Assembly: GCA_026770025.1 (NCBI GenBank) | Contig: JAMXDE010000037.1 | Location: 310,001-374,000 of the forward strand | Direction of reading: 5' to 3' | DNA: 64,000 nucleotides | Source of the DNA: Craspedostauros australis | Taxonomy: Eukaryota; Bacillariophyta; Bacillariophyceae; Mastogloiales; Achnanthaceae | Shown: in pieces, positions 1 to 10,955 of the stretch | How positions within the stretch are numbered: the first letter of the stretch is position 1 | Layout: each line of letters starts with the position of its first letter | The notes under the pieces: model-generated | What the model saw: the letters and a program-made list of their open reading frames with translations, nothing else | What the model was told of the DNA's origin: nothing | The model's database searches: none | Position numbers and translations under genes: made by a program

Positions 1-1
1 T

Positions 2-2095
2 CTTGCGCAGTACGCGCGACTTCTTGATACCACCCACAGCCCGCGCGTGGACGAGCACAGGGAGTACATCAACTCGCTCAACCTGCGGGCCGATCTCATT
101 GTGGAGACCAAATCACGCACGCTCAATGATCAACTCAAGTGCTCCCTGGCCGACATCTCGTCATCAGTCAGCAAGGCACCACAGACCACCTCGAACGCGG
201 CAGCGCTGGAGCTCGCGCTTGAGGTGTACCATCACATCCTGCGGTTATACAACGAAGAGGAAGACTCCAACATGAATGCTGGCGGCCACGATATGATCCG
301 AAAGCAGGCCATGGATATGGACATGGATATGGACATGACTCATCACTTTCCCATCTTGACGGGTGACAACGACCATGGCGGCGATGTCGTCAATGGCTAT
401 GTCAACGCCAATGCTTCAGAAACACTTGCCGATGGCAGCACAAGCACAGGTAAAAGCACAAGCGCAAGTACAAACACAAGTACAAGTACAACCAAGAGAC
501 ACAAGCGATCGCTGTCTGGTCGTGTCACCACCAACGTTGCAGCTCAACAATTGTTGGAGGGAGGATCGTCAGAGATGGGTGGTGACACAGCGCCTTCCGC
601 TTCGGAAGTGAACAGAAACGGCTCAACAACTGCCAGCGGAGACAAGGACGACGCATCCAGCAAGGAGCAGCAGCAGCACAGAGAGAAGGTCGTATCTGAC
701 ATCGCCACAGTCCTCATCTGCATGGGCAGCATCTACTACAAGCTCGGCGACCGCGTGAAGGAATTGGAAATGTACAAGCGTGCCAAGGTGATATACCAAC
801 GAACCTTCGGGGAGAATCATGTGTACGTTGCCGGCACCAGCAAGAACATCGGCACTGTGATGGCGGAGAGAGGTGAATACGAGGATGCCATGGAGCACTT
901 CGAGAAGGCGAAGGAGATCTACCTCGCCGTGTCCGGCAACGACCAGATGAACCGCGATGTGGCCAGCGCCATCTCCTGCATGGGCAACGTGAAGAACCGC
1001 GTCGGCGAGCTCGATGCTGCGCTGTCGCACTACATGGAGGCGTTGAGCATCTACAAGTCCGTCCACGAGCACCGCCAGCACCAGCATCAGCAGGATGCCT
1101 TCACCAGCCAGGATCACGACGGCAGCGCCATGCACGACGAAAGTGGCGGGCGCCGCGAACACCGTAAGCCGGTCACGTACGCGCTGAGGGACGTTACTTC
1201 GACTCTGAAGATCATCGGCATGGTGCACGCGAAGAAGGGTGACCTGGACACGGCGATGAGGTTCTTCCAGGAGGCCATGTCGATCCTGCGATCGTCGGGC
1301 CTTCACAAGACCTCGGTCGGCAGGGAGACTACGGCCTCCGTCCTGACCCGCATCGCCAACATCCACATGAAGAAGCTGGATCTGGATCAGGCCATGTCCC
1401 ACTACCGCGAGGCGTACGATCTGACCGTCCGCAACCGCGGTACCACCAACCACCCGGAGGTGGCGGGCATCCTGCACTACATCGGCGCGATCTACAGCAA
1501 GCGAGGTGACTACGACGAGGCCATGGCGTGCTACCAGGAGGGCATCCGCATCTACCACGCGACGCTGGGACCTGGCAACCCTGCCGTCGCGGGGACGCTT
1601 GTGATGGTGGGCACCATCCACTACAAGAAGCGCAACCTGGACTCCGCCATGATGTTCTACCGCGAAGCCTTGCGTCTGAACCGCGACGCGTACGGGCTGC
1701 ACCATCCCGACGTGGCGCCCATCCTGCGCAGCATCGGCACCATCCTGACGAAGCAGGGCCACTACGTGGAGGCGTACGACGTGTTCCGCGACGTGCTGAG
1801 CATCAAGTGCGCCGTGCACGGTACCTGCCACGCCGACGTGGCCAGCGCGTACAAGAACCTTGGCAACATCCACTACAAGCTGGGCGACCTGGCCGACGCC
1901 GAGCGTCAGTACCGCCACGCCCTGTCCATCTACAGACGCATCCGCGGCGAGGATCACTCAGACACCATCGCCGCCCGCACCACGATCGAGCACCTGAGGT
2001 ACTGGATGAAGGAACGCGAGCAACGGCACATGGAGGAGCGGCATTCTCGCAACTCCTCGCGCAGTCATCAAGAAAGCGACGAACGCAGCTGCTAG
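2..2095 (+). CDS. Kinesin-light-chain-like TPR repeat protein (5' partial)
   Basis: The reading frame is already open at the left edge, so the true start lies outside the window; the GTG at 47 is not a convincing start. From about residue 225 to 640 it carries some eight to nine TPR units of about 42 residues, with the kinesin-light-chain spacing: (V/I)A..L..(I/M)G.(I/V)H.K.G..D.AM..Y.EAL.I, then a G..H.(D/E)VA linker. The first third is low-complexity, with MD repeats (300-340) and S/T runs (430-500). The last 30 residues are charged and H/R/S-rich. TPR solenoids of this type are protein-interaction scaffolds. KLC-like TPR proteins without a kinesin partner are common in diatoms, so motor-cargo binding cannot be assumed. 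No catalytic domain is visible. The family call is firm; the role is unknown. Confidence 0.85.
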   Translation, partial: LAQYARLLDTTHSPRVDEHREYINSLNLRADLIVETKSRTLNDQLKCSLADISSSVSKAPQTTSNAAALELALEVYHHILRLYNEEEDSNMNAGGHDMIRKQAMDMDMDMDMTHHFPILTGDNDHGGDVVNGYVNANASETLADGSTSTGKSTSASTNTSTSTTKRHKRSLSGRVTTNVAAQQLLEGGSSEMGGDTAPSASEVNRNGSTTASGDKDDASSKEQQQHREKVVSDIATVLICMGSIYYKLGDRVKELEMYKRAKVIYQRTFGENHVYVAGTSKNIGTVMAERGEYEDAMEHFEKAKEIYLAVSGNDQMNRDVASAISCMGNVKNRVGELDAALSHYMEALSIYKSVHEHRQHQHQQDAFTSQDHDGSAMHDESGGRREHRKPVTYALRDVTSTLKIIGMVHAKKGDLDTAMRFFQEAMSILRSSGLHKTSVGRETTASVLTRIANIHMKKLDLDQAMSHYREAYDLTVRNRGTTNHPEVAGILHYIGAIYSKRGDYDEAMACYQEGIRIYHATLGPGNPAVAGTLVMVGTIHYKKRNLDSAMMFYREALRLNRDAYGLHHPDVAPILRSIGTILTKQGHYVEAYDVFRDVLSIKCAVHGTCHADVASAYKNLGNIHYKLGDLADAERQYRHALSIYRRIRGEDHSDTIAARTTIEHLRYWMKEREQRHMEERHSRNSSRSHQESDERSC

Positions 2096-2433
2096 AAAAA
2101 CAACAGCAACAGCAGCAGCAACAGCAACAACAAAGGGAATGGTGGAGTCGAGTTGGGTGGAGCAGAGCCGAACATAGTGGAGATGAGGACGATGCTACAC
2201 CATGCTTCCTGACCCTATTCGTCTGCTCTATGATGCTCTGTACCACGCGCGTACGCACTAGTCTGCGTTCCTATCGCACAATACGCTACGAGAAGTGCGA
2301 CACCATAGATTGTCGACACCACGCTACAACATATTATTATACAATATATGATGAATATAACAAATAGACTAAGACGTGTTGACGACAACCAGTATGTTCC
2401 TGCCGACAGAACAGGATGGATACGAACCGCTGT
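2096..2433. other. Intergenic, CAG/CAA microsatellite
   Basis: This is the 3' space between two convergent genes. A CAG/CAA tract lies at about 2098-2135, immediately after the TPR stop codon, so it is probably 3' UTR. AT-rich sequence at about 2330-2365 could hold the polyadenylation region. No gene is seen. Confidence 0.6.
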
Positions 2434-3480
2434 TCATGTCAGAGTCGATGGGAGACGGCCCAAGTCTCGGATGATGGTGTCCGCATGCTGTTTGGACAGT
2501 GGCACTGATGCAAACGCGGGCTGGCTCTTGTTCTTCCTGGTGCTGCCATCTTTGTTGGAGTGACCTTCGTGAAGACTTTGCGATGTACAAGATTGAGAGT
2601 ACGTCTTGACCAGCATCCTGAAGGCATCGATCCATTCGGGATCATCCAGGCTGCTAGTCGTAGTACTCTTCACGACCGGCCCAGTCGTCTTGCTTGATAC
2701 TGGGGCCTCATCCACGAATTCTGTTGGCACCTTGATGATGCGCAAAAGGACATGTCCTTTGCTTCCCATGTCACGATTGTTGGTGTCGTTTTCGGTGGCG
2801 ACACCTGTAGACGATGACACCTTTGAGGTCCCTTGCTCAACGAGGACACTGTCCTCTTTCTCCTCTTGCATCTTAGCGCCGTTGCTGGCACTCGCGCTAG
2901 CACCAGTGGTAGTATTCGCGAACTCGTGGTGGTGCTTCGAACGCACATGAACAAAGCCGACGGCCTTGCCACCATTGGACGCAATAAAGTGCACCGTCCC
3001 CTGCTGCCATTCCTGCAGCACGCAGCGCCCCTTCTCCTCATGCTCCGAGCCGATGATGCCCGTCCCTATGCGCTGGATCGCCGCACCCGGCGGCACATGC
3101 TCGATCCACACGAGACGATGGCCGGAGCCAAACTCGATGAAAGGCTCCGCATGCAGCGGCAGCGTCCAGCTCCACACCGCCAGCTTGCGCGATCGATGCA
3201 GCAGAACGCGGTGCTGCGTGCGCTTCAGAGGCAGCGTCTCCAGTCGCTGCCGCTTGTGCTTCTGCAGCGTGTCCAGCACGTACTGCGGCACATCCAGCGA
3301 CCGCAGATGCTGAGAGCCGTCGGAGGGCTGGCCTCGCTTGAGAACGTAGTAGTCGCATTCGTCGCATTCGCATGAGGGCATGCCGTGTCGCGAGGAAGGC
3401 CCTCCTGCGAAGGTCATGGAGTCCAAGAATGCGTGCGCCTTGGGCTTGTCGTCATCGTCTGCCATGCTGCTGCTTCCCAT
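2434..3480 (-). CDS. Unrecognised protein with N-terminal Cys cluster
   Basis: An open frame of 348 residues that I cannot assign to a family. Residues 1-25 are acidic and start MGSSSMADDDDKPK; a second Met six codons in is an equally good start. A short Cys cluster (CECDECDYYV) lies near residue 37. Residues 60-175 form the best-ordered part, mixing basic and hydrophobic stretches (RHRVLLHRSRKLAVWSW-like, then FIEFGSGHRLVWIEHVPPGA). After about residue 185 it becomes Ser/Thr/Lys-rich and probably disordered. The Cys pattern is too short to call a zinc finger with confidence. The frame is long, and its opposite-strand frames look like shadows. It is tandem to the LRR-like gene upstream on the same strand, about 430 bp away. 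Confidence 0.6.
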   Translation of the reverse strand: MGSSSMADDDDKPKAHAFLDSMTFAGGPSSRHGMPSCECDECDYYVLKRGQPSDGSQHLRSLDVPQYVLDTLQKHKRQRLETLPLKRTQHRVLLHRSRKLAVWSWTLPLHAEPFIEFGSGHRLVWIEHVPPGAAIQRIGTGIIGSEHEEKGRCVLQEWQQGTVHFIASNGGKAVGFVHVRSKHHHEFANTTTGASASASNGAKMQEEKEDSVLVEQGTSKVSSSTGVATENDTNNRDMGSKGHVLLRIIKVPTEFVDEAPVSSKTTGPVVKSTTTSSLDDPEWIDAFRMLVKTYSQSCTSQSLHEGHSNKDGSTRKNKSQPAFASVPLSKQHADTIIRDLGRLPSTLT

Positions 3481-3909
3481 TCACTGTCTTGTGCTTCTGG
3501 AGAGCGTTCAAACAGAGTATAATATAACAGAACAGATTATAATGGAATAGAGGAAAGCAGAAGAGTGGGGAGAATGCAATTGCGCCCATCATCATCATCG
3601 TCATCAAGAATTCACGATTCGCAACCAGAATCTTCTTTCTCGGTCGTTTTGCTTCCGCGATGTTCTGTCACGGATACTTCACACGATCGTGGGTCAACAC
3701 GGGATTCAATCCGTGTTTCAACAACACCAACGTCATCTGTTCTTGACTGTCGTCAGCCAACTTCACCGAACTCTGCCATCACTCGAACGTATCGGTATGG
3801 GACGATCGACAACAAGATGGAATGGCATCAACGTGTGCTTCCTGCATTATCACATGAATGACGATGTGAAACGTAACACTATTATATAAGAATAATAATA
3901 TTATGCATC
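3481..3909. other. Intergenic spacer between tandem minus-strand genes
   Basis: This spacer should hold the promoter and 5' UTR of the acidic protein and the 3' end of the LRR-like gene. It is AT-rich at 3515-3560 and 3870-3905. Nothing else is recognisable. Confidence 0.5.
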
Positions 3910-6249
3910 CTATTGCGTGGCACGGCGGACGCTTCTGTAGTGCATGGAGTTGGTCCGCTGGCCATCACCGCTCTCATCCATGCCCCAGGTGCAGGTCACG
4001 AGAGAGCGCAGCATGTGCGTTGAGGAAGAGACGGCATCCTGGAAGATGTTGCTCTCGTTCTTGTCCAAGTCGATTTCCATCACGCTCGAGGGACTGCTCT
4101 TTCTGCTGCTGCCTGATCTCGTCTTACGCAGGGGCGGATTCGAATGGCTTGATCGGCGCTCACCTTCACCGTCCTGGCGATGCGCTATGATCTCATGTTC
4201 CACCTCAACCACGCCTTCACTCTCATCATCGCTCTCCGTCGCATCATTCACGCAGGCCTCAGGGTCGTTCACGATCCTGCCGCGCTCCAAGGTGGGGTTG
4301 GACCGCATGGTCTCAATCAGATGCGACTTGGTGGAAGCCAAGATGCCGACCAGGAAGTACGTCTTGTTCAGGATGCGTCGCAACGTCCGAGATGAGGCGA
4401 TCCAGTCACCGATCGTCGTCATGGCAGCGTCCGTGCCTGCCTGTCTGCCGCCGAACGAGAACAGAAACGTCTCCAAGATGTCGCTCTTCGCCAGGGTCGC
4501 TGCCAAAGCCTGAAGGGATCTGGCATTCATCATCGGCTCCAGATCCAGAAGCGTCAGTCTGCTGCGCCGTTTGCGCAGGTCTGTCAACACGCACTGTGCC
4601 AACGCCATCACGTGCTCTTCCTCGAACACGAAGCTGCGCGAGGAGACCTTCAAACTCCTCAACGTGGCGATGCGAGCAACTTTGTGAACGGCGAAGCTTG
4701 CCTTCACCTGGATGTTCAGGCGATGCAGCTTGGGATACGTGGACAGCCGGTGCAGCAAGGCGGGATCATCCAGCGTCCCGATGGAAAGATGAAGGGACAG
4801 ATCGCGCAGGAACGGCAACGTCCTCATGTCAGTACTGGAGGAGGGACCAATCAGGAGACTTGCCAGATCGGCCTGCGTGAAGTTCCACACCGTCAGCATC
4901 TCGATGGATGCCAGCTGACGGATGGCGTGGAATGCGTCGCGCAGCTCTGTTTTCGTCCGAAGCGTCCTGCGTTCTCCCTGATGCCACGTTCGAATGATCT
5001 CGATGCATCTCAGATCATCGCAGTTTCGCAGTCGCGTCATCACCATGTGGAAGAACTCGGCGTTGTACTCGTCGATATGCAACGTGATTTTGATTGCGCT
5101 GTGGCCTCGCAACCACGGTCTCAGGAAGTCGAAGCGGCTGTGCTGCTCATGTTCTCGCTCCCACGAAGTGCGGGTCATTCGGACAGGGCGCAACTGTGGC
5201 GTCGCAGTTGGTGAAGGTGCGGCAGCAGTCAGCCCTGGACAACCCGCGACGCAGTTGCTGGGTGATGCGCAGAGACGGCTGAGGCTGACGAGACCGCAAG
5301 GATGCGGATTGTATGCATGCTTGAACGTGGCCATGCTGGGTTGTTTCGAACTCGGTCTCTGAACGCAGCCTTGTTTCACGGTCTTCTCGCTTGCTAATGA
5401 CGTCGCATCGTGAGAGATGTGGCTGTGACGGGTTGCGGCAGTGCCGGAAGCAATTGCGAGAGCGCTGTGGTCGTTGCGCATCACTTTCCTTGCGATCTCC
5501 ATGTCATTGCTGCCGTCATTGCGGCTGCTGCGTTCTCGATCTTCGTGAACAGCGTTTGCGTCATTCGCATTTCCAGCCCTCGTTTCGTGCGACCTCAACG
5601 CGAAGTTAATAGGCGATTCAGTCGAGGTTGGTTGAATCTGATGTGTGAATATCTTGTGCAGCATGGTGGGCTTCATGGGACTGATGTTGTGGATTGCCGG
5701 TTGCGTGATGGCAACGAGGGATGGGACTCCCGCGACATTGCCATTCACGTTGTTTTTAACGTCGACACCAACGTTCCTGTTGATGCTATTGAGCATGCTG
5801 TTGCTGTGAGTGTGGCTGTATTCCATGTTGTAGCTGCCATCGTGGCTGTCGCTGTCGCTATCATCGGAATCACAGGAGGAGACGTAATAGATGCTGGGGT
5901 CATCGCCGTGGTGAAGGAGCTCATCCTGTCCCATAGCTTTCGTGTAGAAGTTGCGTCCGGGGGTCGCTTCATCTTCTTTTGCCCTTGTGCTTGTGTCACC
6001 TATGCGTGGGTGAGACGACGATGCCTCCTCCTGTTGAGATGGGTTGTGGACGGTGATGGTCTGCGGAACGTTTGCTTGGGCAGCCATCGAAGCTATTATC
6101 GAGGAACGCGGAAGATGCAGACAAGCTTTAGGAGTCACAGTCCGCGGCATCTGCGAGATACGAGCATTGCTGGTTGCCACCATCGACCGCATGTGGATGG
6201 AAAGGCGGTTGTCCTGGTTGGACGTGAGGACAGCATAGTCGCTCTGCAT
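3910..6249 (-). CDS. Long LRR (RNI-like) protein with disordered arms
   Basis: An open frame of 779 residues. The N-terminal half (about 1-360) is polar and low-complexity, with runs of S, N, D and H and no fold I recognise. Residues of about 385-660 contain degenerate leucine-rich repeats: LHRLSTYPKLHRLNIQVKA, IATLRSLKVSS, LTLLDLEPMMNARSLQALA and similar. These suggest a ribonuclease-inhibitor-like solenoid used for protein binding. The LRR block ends in a basic/aromatic segment (ILNKTYFLVGILAS). The array LRR proteins end their repeats with a comparable basic segment, so the two may be distant relatives. The C-terminal 120 residues are again acidic and Ser-rich. The gene lies directly left of the FAD/LRR array and in the same orientation as its LRR genes. 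The start is the first Met of the frame and is uncertain. Confidence 0.65.
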   Translation of the reverse strand: MQSDYAVLTSNQDNRLSIHMRSMVATSNARISQMPRTVTPKACLHLPRSSIIASMAAQANVPQTITVHNPSQQEEASSSHPRIGDTSTRAKEDEATPGRNFYTKAMGQDELLHHGDDPSIYYVSSCDSDDSDSDSHDGSYNMEYSHTHSNSMLNSINRNVGVDVKNNVNGNVAGVPSLVAITQPAIHNISPMKPTMLHKIFTHQIQPTSTESPINFALRSHETRAGNANDANAVHEDRERSSRNDGSNDMEIARKVMRNDHSALAIASGTAATRHSHISHDATSLASEKTVKQGCVQRPSSKQPSMATFKHAYNPHPCGLVSLSRLCASPSNCVAGCPGLTAAAPSPTATPQLRPVRMTRTSWEREHEQHSRFDFLRPWLRGHSAIKITLHIDEYNAEFFHMVMTRLRNCDDLRCIEIIRTWHQGERRTLRTKTELRDAFHAIRQLASIEMLTVWNFTQADLASLLIGPSSSTDMRTLPFLRDLSLHLSIGTLDDPALLHRLSTYPKLHRLNIQVKASFAVHKVARIATLRSLKVSSRSFVFEEEHVMALAQCVLTDLRKRRSRLTLLDLEPMMNARSLQALAATLAKSDILETFLFSFGGRQAGTDAAMTTIGDWIASSRTLRRILNKTYFLVGILASTKSHLIETMRSNPTLERGRIVNDPEACVNDATESDDESEGVVEVEHEIIAHRQDGEGERRSSHSNPPLRKTRSGSSRKSSPSSVMEIDLDKNESNIFQDAVSSSTHMLRSLVTCTWGMDESGDGQRTNSMHYRSVRRATQ

Positions 6250-6819
6250 TGTATTCGTGCGCTATGTATTGTTCAGCGAACGTGAGTGCTTGTTGTTACT
6301 GCTGTCGTTTCTGTTGTTGTTACCACTGTGGTTGCAAGTTATGGCTGTCACGGTGGTAGTTGGTTGATGGAACTTGCCTGTCTGCATGGATGGAAGCGGC
6401 AAAGCGACGATCGAAGACGACGACAACGAAGAGGCGAAATCCATTGACACCACACACCAAGCGAAAGGAAGCGAAATGAAGCGAGGTTGAAGTTTGCTGA
6501 AAGTCTCCGCATTGCCCAAAGAGAGAGAGCACAAATACGTTGTCAGGCGACTGCAACCACAAGTGCTGACACTGTCGCTGTCACAGGCGATGACAACGAC
6601 GACAACACCGATGGCAAGGATGATGATGACACCGAAATCACGATGGGAGCAGTATGCTCAGTTTGCAGAACGCATGCGCAACGCAATTTTGTGATTTGAA
6701 ATGGGAAAATGGAAAGTTTGAAAGCGCAGAACAGTTGCCAAACATTCAAACTGGGATGACTGTGGCGATCTCAGCGGCACTTATAACTGTTACCGTTAAG
6801 TTTGATGAACGACAACACG
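6250..6819. other. Intergenic, upstream of LRR-like gene
   Basis: Spacer between the long LRR-like gene and the left edge of the tandem array. It is rich in GAC/ACA triplets (6560-6640) but has no credible gene. The left limit of array homology falls near 6820, judged by comparing this stretch with the corresponding sequence near 21940. Confidence 0.5.
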
Positions 6820-7262
6820 CGAATGAATGAACTATCAGTCCCGTGAGCAACACACGATTCATGTTGTGGTGATGACGATGATGGGCGGTGCTGCAAACAC
6901 CGCTACAGAATACTGGTACAGATCGTCACAACTGTGGTGTTGGCACGATGATCACTGTCGCCGTCAAGTATCTACTATTCACAGAGAATGCCAATACTCT
7001 CTCTCTCTGTTTCTGGAGAGAGACTTCGAACAATGCCGGCTGGTTGACTTGGTTCCTCACTCATTGATCGCCCAACCACAGAGACAGCCACAACCAGAAG
7101 AATCACAGCAATGGCAGCATTGGCACCAATGAAATTGACGTGGTTGATGCATCAAAAGAGGATGATTGGTGCCATCTGCATCGCGTGCATGATGGTGGCA
7201 ACGAACTCACTGTCATCGTCCCCGTCATCCTCACTCCAACACAGAAGTGAAGCAGCAGAAGA

Positions 7263-8059
7263 AGCAATGAGAGTGGGAATGGGAATGAGAATCACCAACC
7301 AACACGGAAGATCGCAGTCATCGGTGGTGGCATCGCCGGTTTCTCCTTGGCGCATGCCTTCGAGAACATCAGCAACAACGACAACAACGTCGCTTGGAAG
7401 GCATCATCCGAGGCCGAGCACATCCAGCAACAGATGCGACAGCAGATCAACCATGTCAAGATCCACATCCACACCATCAGGCCCATCATCGATCGACTCA
7501 TCGACAGCGTCATTCGTTTCTTCGAGTTGGGGATCTACTTCCACAAACCCTTTGCGAGATGGACCAAGGTGATGGTGGTCACCAACGGCAATCGCAACTG
7601 AAATCGCAATCGCGACTGCAACTACAATGGAAGCACTTGCAAAGACGTAGATGTGGATAAGGCCGCCATCCTGACTGTCTGTGGTGATACGACGCACGCC
7701 ATGCCACCGTTCCTTGGACATGGCGTCAATCAGGCCATCCAAGACGTCTACTGTCTGGCCAACGCCATTCGGCAATACAATATGCAATACGATGAACAAG
7801 CCAATGGTGAGAACAGCCTCAAAGACATCCTGCAGATAGAATACAAGGACAAGAGATGGTCTGCCACCACGAGCATCATGACCATCACGTCCACCACGGC
7901 CAAGGCTGGTCTGCTGGGATACCTGGAGGCCTCATCGGGACCGTTGGCCAAGTTTCGGGATGTGTGTCCTTCTTCACCATGGACAAGATGGGGGTTGCGA
8001 AGAAGATCTTTTTGGATGCTGCCGTGCCGAGGGGTCTGAGAATGTGTGGAGTGATGTGA
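7263..8059 (+). pseudogene. FAD-dependent monooxygenase remnant, unit 1
   Basis: Remnant of a PHBH/UbiH-type flavoprotein monooxygenase. The dinucleotide-binding motif KIAVIGGGIAGFSLAHAF starts at 7308. It runs straight into SVAWKASSEAEHIQQQ-like sequence because the middle of the enzyme is missing compared with unit 3. An in-frame stop follows the NGNRN segment near 7600. Beyond it the second FAD motif is clear: VCGDTTHAMPPFLGHGVNQA (about 7680-7740). The helix after it (DVYCLANAI) and the C-terminal MDKMGVAKKIFLDAAVP are also recognisable, the last in another frame. A TGA at 7248 breaks the leader seen in unit 2. With most of the substrate domain gone and several breaks, it cannot encode an active enzyme. 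Confidence 0.85.
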
Positions 8060-8371
8060 AATTGCGATATGAAATCGCGATGTGGTGCGGATAGGTTCTG
8101 TGGACGTCTTTCGCTTGTTGTTGATGGACCAGCCATACTCGTACGATCTAGACGTTCCATACTTCTCACCAACCACAACACGCAACCACAATCACAAGCG
8201 AATTCCCACAATAAATCAACTGATCAACCAACCATCTCCCTGATTCTGTGCCACGAGCACGAGTACAGATGCATCGAGTACGCCCATCCTCGACCAACGC
8301 ATAACAAGTAATTGGAAGAAGGTTACACAGTATCCTATTGTACGCGTGACATCGAACGTATTCGTACTATC

Positions 8372-9883
8372 TCAATCATCGGTGCACTCCGCCTTGCTTT
8401 GCAAACTGTTGAGTGGAAGCTTCGTCGCTTTGGCGAGTATGGCCAGTCCGTTATCACTTCCGATGCTCTGGCAGAAGTGCTTTGATCTATTCCAGGCGAC
8501 GTCTTGTCTTTGCTGGTTCTCCTCGTGGGCAGTGGGATCTTCCTCAAGTTGAACGAGCTGACCCGCTCTCTTGTCATGCCTTGCCTGCTTCAACATCTCA
8601 CTGCCCTGCAACAGAAGATGGAAGGTTTCGTTCTTGGGATCCTTTGCACCCAATATATTCCAACGTTTGTTTGTTCTCATCAGCATCTCCCCAAACAGGG
8701 CCTGTGGCCGCGACCATGTTGGAAGGGAACACAGCCCTGCTCTCACCTTGTTGCGATAATTTCGCCACAAGATACGTTGAACAAGTGCCTTGTACACACG
8801 GCCATGTTCGTTGGGCGGGCGTGGACAAATGTGGAGATGGGTGAGTTGGGTATTCTGCCCCAAGGCTTGCTGAAGTGCTTCCATTTGTGTCGAGAGGATA
8901 TCGGGCAGAACCTCAAACATGGCGACATTCATTAAGTCGAAGTAGCATAGAGATGACAAGCCCTTGTTTCCCACGAGTGATACCAAAATGGCGAACCATG
9001 TATCCTGCTCTTGTCGCGATAACCCGTTCCAAAGATTGGAAACACTGAGCTTCTTCAGGTGTGATGCATCTGAAAGGAGTTGGATGATCTGGTCGATTTC
9101 TTGTCGTGAATAGATATGTTGGGCGCTGTTGACCTGACAGAGACTGATGTGGAGCTTGTTGATGCGCTTGTTTGACTGGAATAGCTTTGCCAAGCTATTG
9201 CAAGTGACACGGGTGCGGAAAAAGTATACTTGGGTGATGCTGCAATTGTTTAGAGACAGCCATCTGCACAAATCAGCGCCCCCATTGGCGAGCTTGCAGT
9301 CACGGAACACAACGTATTTTGAGTTTTGGGAGATGTTGAACATGAGCTTGTCGCAATCAACAAGATCACATGAATCCAAATTCACACAATGTGTCACAAG
9401 AGGGATATCGTGGAGCTGTTTCATCTCCACGAAGGACTTATTCAATTGGATGCCTTTATAGGGTGAAGATTTGGGTGGGTGTTCGGCAGCCAATCGAAGT
9501 AAGAAGCGAATCGCTTGCTTATCTTCTTCTTCGAATTGGCCAATGGTGCCAAATTCCAGATACAGGGATCGAATGCGCATCCGCTTGCAGCCCCTGCGAA
9601 ACGAACCGCTCAGTAGAACACGAGGTGATAAAGCAACGTCATTGTGCCGCGTCAACATCGATTCCAAGTCATCAAAAGTGAATCCTGCTTCGATGGCCAT
9701 GTCCCAGTGTTCCATCCGCTTGGGTGTAACACTGTAGCAGTCGATCTGCTTTGCTGGTGGGCACTGCGCGTTGAACACAGTCTTCGGTGACAGCTTATTT
9801 CGATGGAGTTGTTTCCAGAAAGTCTTGAAGTCTGGATCATGGTCACTGTTGGTATTGGCGACATCATCCATGTTGCGGTTCAT
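8372..9883 (-). CDS. LRR-type array protein, copy 1
   Basis: An intact frame of 503 residues. Block 1 (about 15-125) begins DPDFKTFWKQLH and contains VTPKRMEHWDMAIEAGFTF, followed by SLYLEFG. Block 2 (about 155-400) is an irregular leucine-rich solenoid with landmarks CDKLMFNISQNSK, NGGADLCRWLS, SLAKLFQSNKRINKLHI and LSDASHLKKLSVSNLWNG. The solenoid closes with a basic/aromatic segment, NKVRAGLCSLPTWSRPQALF, resembling the C-terminal cap I recall in many diatom LRR proteins. No signal peptide, membrane segment or enzyme domain is seen. The C-terminal 60 residues (EEDPTAHEENQQRQ...) differ from the other three copies and suggest a frameshifted or exchanged tail. A second Met lies four codons in and may be the start. 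A protein-binding role is inferred from the fold only. Confidence 0.8.
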   Translation of the reverse strand: MNRNMDDVANTNSDHDPDFKTFWKQLHRNKLSPKTVFNAQCPPAKQIDCYSVTPKRMEHWDMAIEAGFTFDDLESMLTRHNDVALSPRVLLSGSFRRGCKRMRIRSLYLEFGTIGQFEEEDKQAIRFLLRLAAEHPPKSSPYKGIQLNKSFVEMKQLHDIPLVTHCVNLDSCDLVDCDKLMFNISQNSKYVVFRDCKLANGGADLCRWLSLNNCSITQVYFFRTRVTCNSLAKLFQSNKRINKLHISLCQVNSAQHIYSRQEIDQIIQLLSDASHLKKLSVSNLWNGLSRQEQDTWFAILVSLVGNKGLSSLCYFDLMNVAMFEVLPDILSTQMEALQQALGQNTQLTHLHICPRPPNEHGRVYKALVQRILWRNYRNKVRAGLCSLPTWSRPQALFGEMLMRTNKRWNILGAKDPKNETFHLLLQGSEMLKQARHDKRAGQLVQLEEDPTAHEENQQRQDVAWNRSKHFCQSIGSDNGLAILAKATKLPLNSLQSKAECTDD

Positions 9884-10955
9884 CCGTTTCTTGTTGTCAC
9901 TGTCGTCGCAGTTGTTACGGCTGATGCCGATTGTTGCTGATTATTGTTGATTGTGGCACAATCGTATGAGTAGAGCTGGCAGAGCAGGCAGAGTATGTAG
10001 AGTAGGTATGTGGTCCCAAATCAGTTGCGCTTGGATGGCGATTATGAGCTCATTTGCTCAAGTTTGCTGTCCTCCATTTCATGATCCTGTGCATTGATCA
10101 CGAAGCAACGTGTCGTCAGTCAACACACCTTCATGGACTTGCGTAATTCCACCACGGTATCCGGTGTGGTATGGTGTGGCATGGTGTGGCGTGATACAAC
10201 CGTGGACAGCCACATCATGATCCGAAGCTGGCCAGCTCGCTCGCTCGCTCGCACGATACGACCTTCGATGGTGCCCAACTTGTCCACGCTGTGCAGTTGT
10301 GCCTCTTCATGTGATACCATCGGTCGTGTAATATGAATAGACACATCCCTCTGTGATGGTCTTGGGGGAGTCAACCAGTATGCCATACGAATGCATACTA
10401 TGTACTTCAGCGGTTGGATGTCATTGAACGACCGTAATGGGCGGATCCACGATGTGACGAATCCTCCGCGATGTTTTCTTCGGTGGACATCAGAGGCGTT
10501 TCCCGCGTTTTGTCGAGAACATGACGATGGCGATGATGAGCATGACTCCATTCGTGTTTCAATCGACAACAAACGTATCCAGGACTCATCTCGCCTCACC
10601 CAATCATTGCGAACTCTGTGACGACGGTGATGGCCATGGTGGTGTTGCAGACACCGCTGCAGAATACTGACACAGATCGTCACAACCGCAACGCTCACAT
10701 GATGATCACTGTCACCATCAAGTGTCTATTCACAGAGCATGCCAATGCTCCGTCTCTCCCTCTCTGTTTCCGGAGAGAGACTTCGAACAATGCCGGCAGG
10801 TTGACTTGGTTCCTCACTGATTGATCGCCCAACCACAGAGGCAGCCACAATCAGAAGAATCACAACATTAGCAACAATGACAAACATGACACCAATGACG
10901 TGGTTGATGCATCATTGATGCATCAAAAGAGGAGGATTGGTGCCATCTGCATTGC

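Noticed and set aside
623-1957. 444-codon minus frame opposite the TPR gene
   Set aside because: It mirrors the strongly biased TPR codons, and a Val/His/Asp-rich antisense product is a typical shadow.
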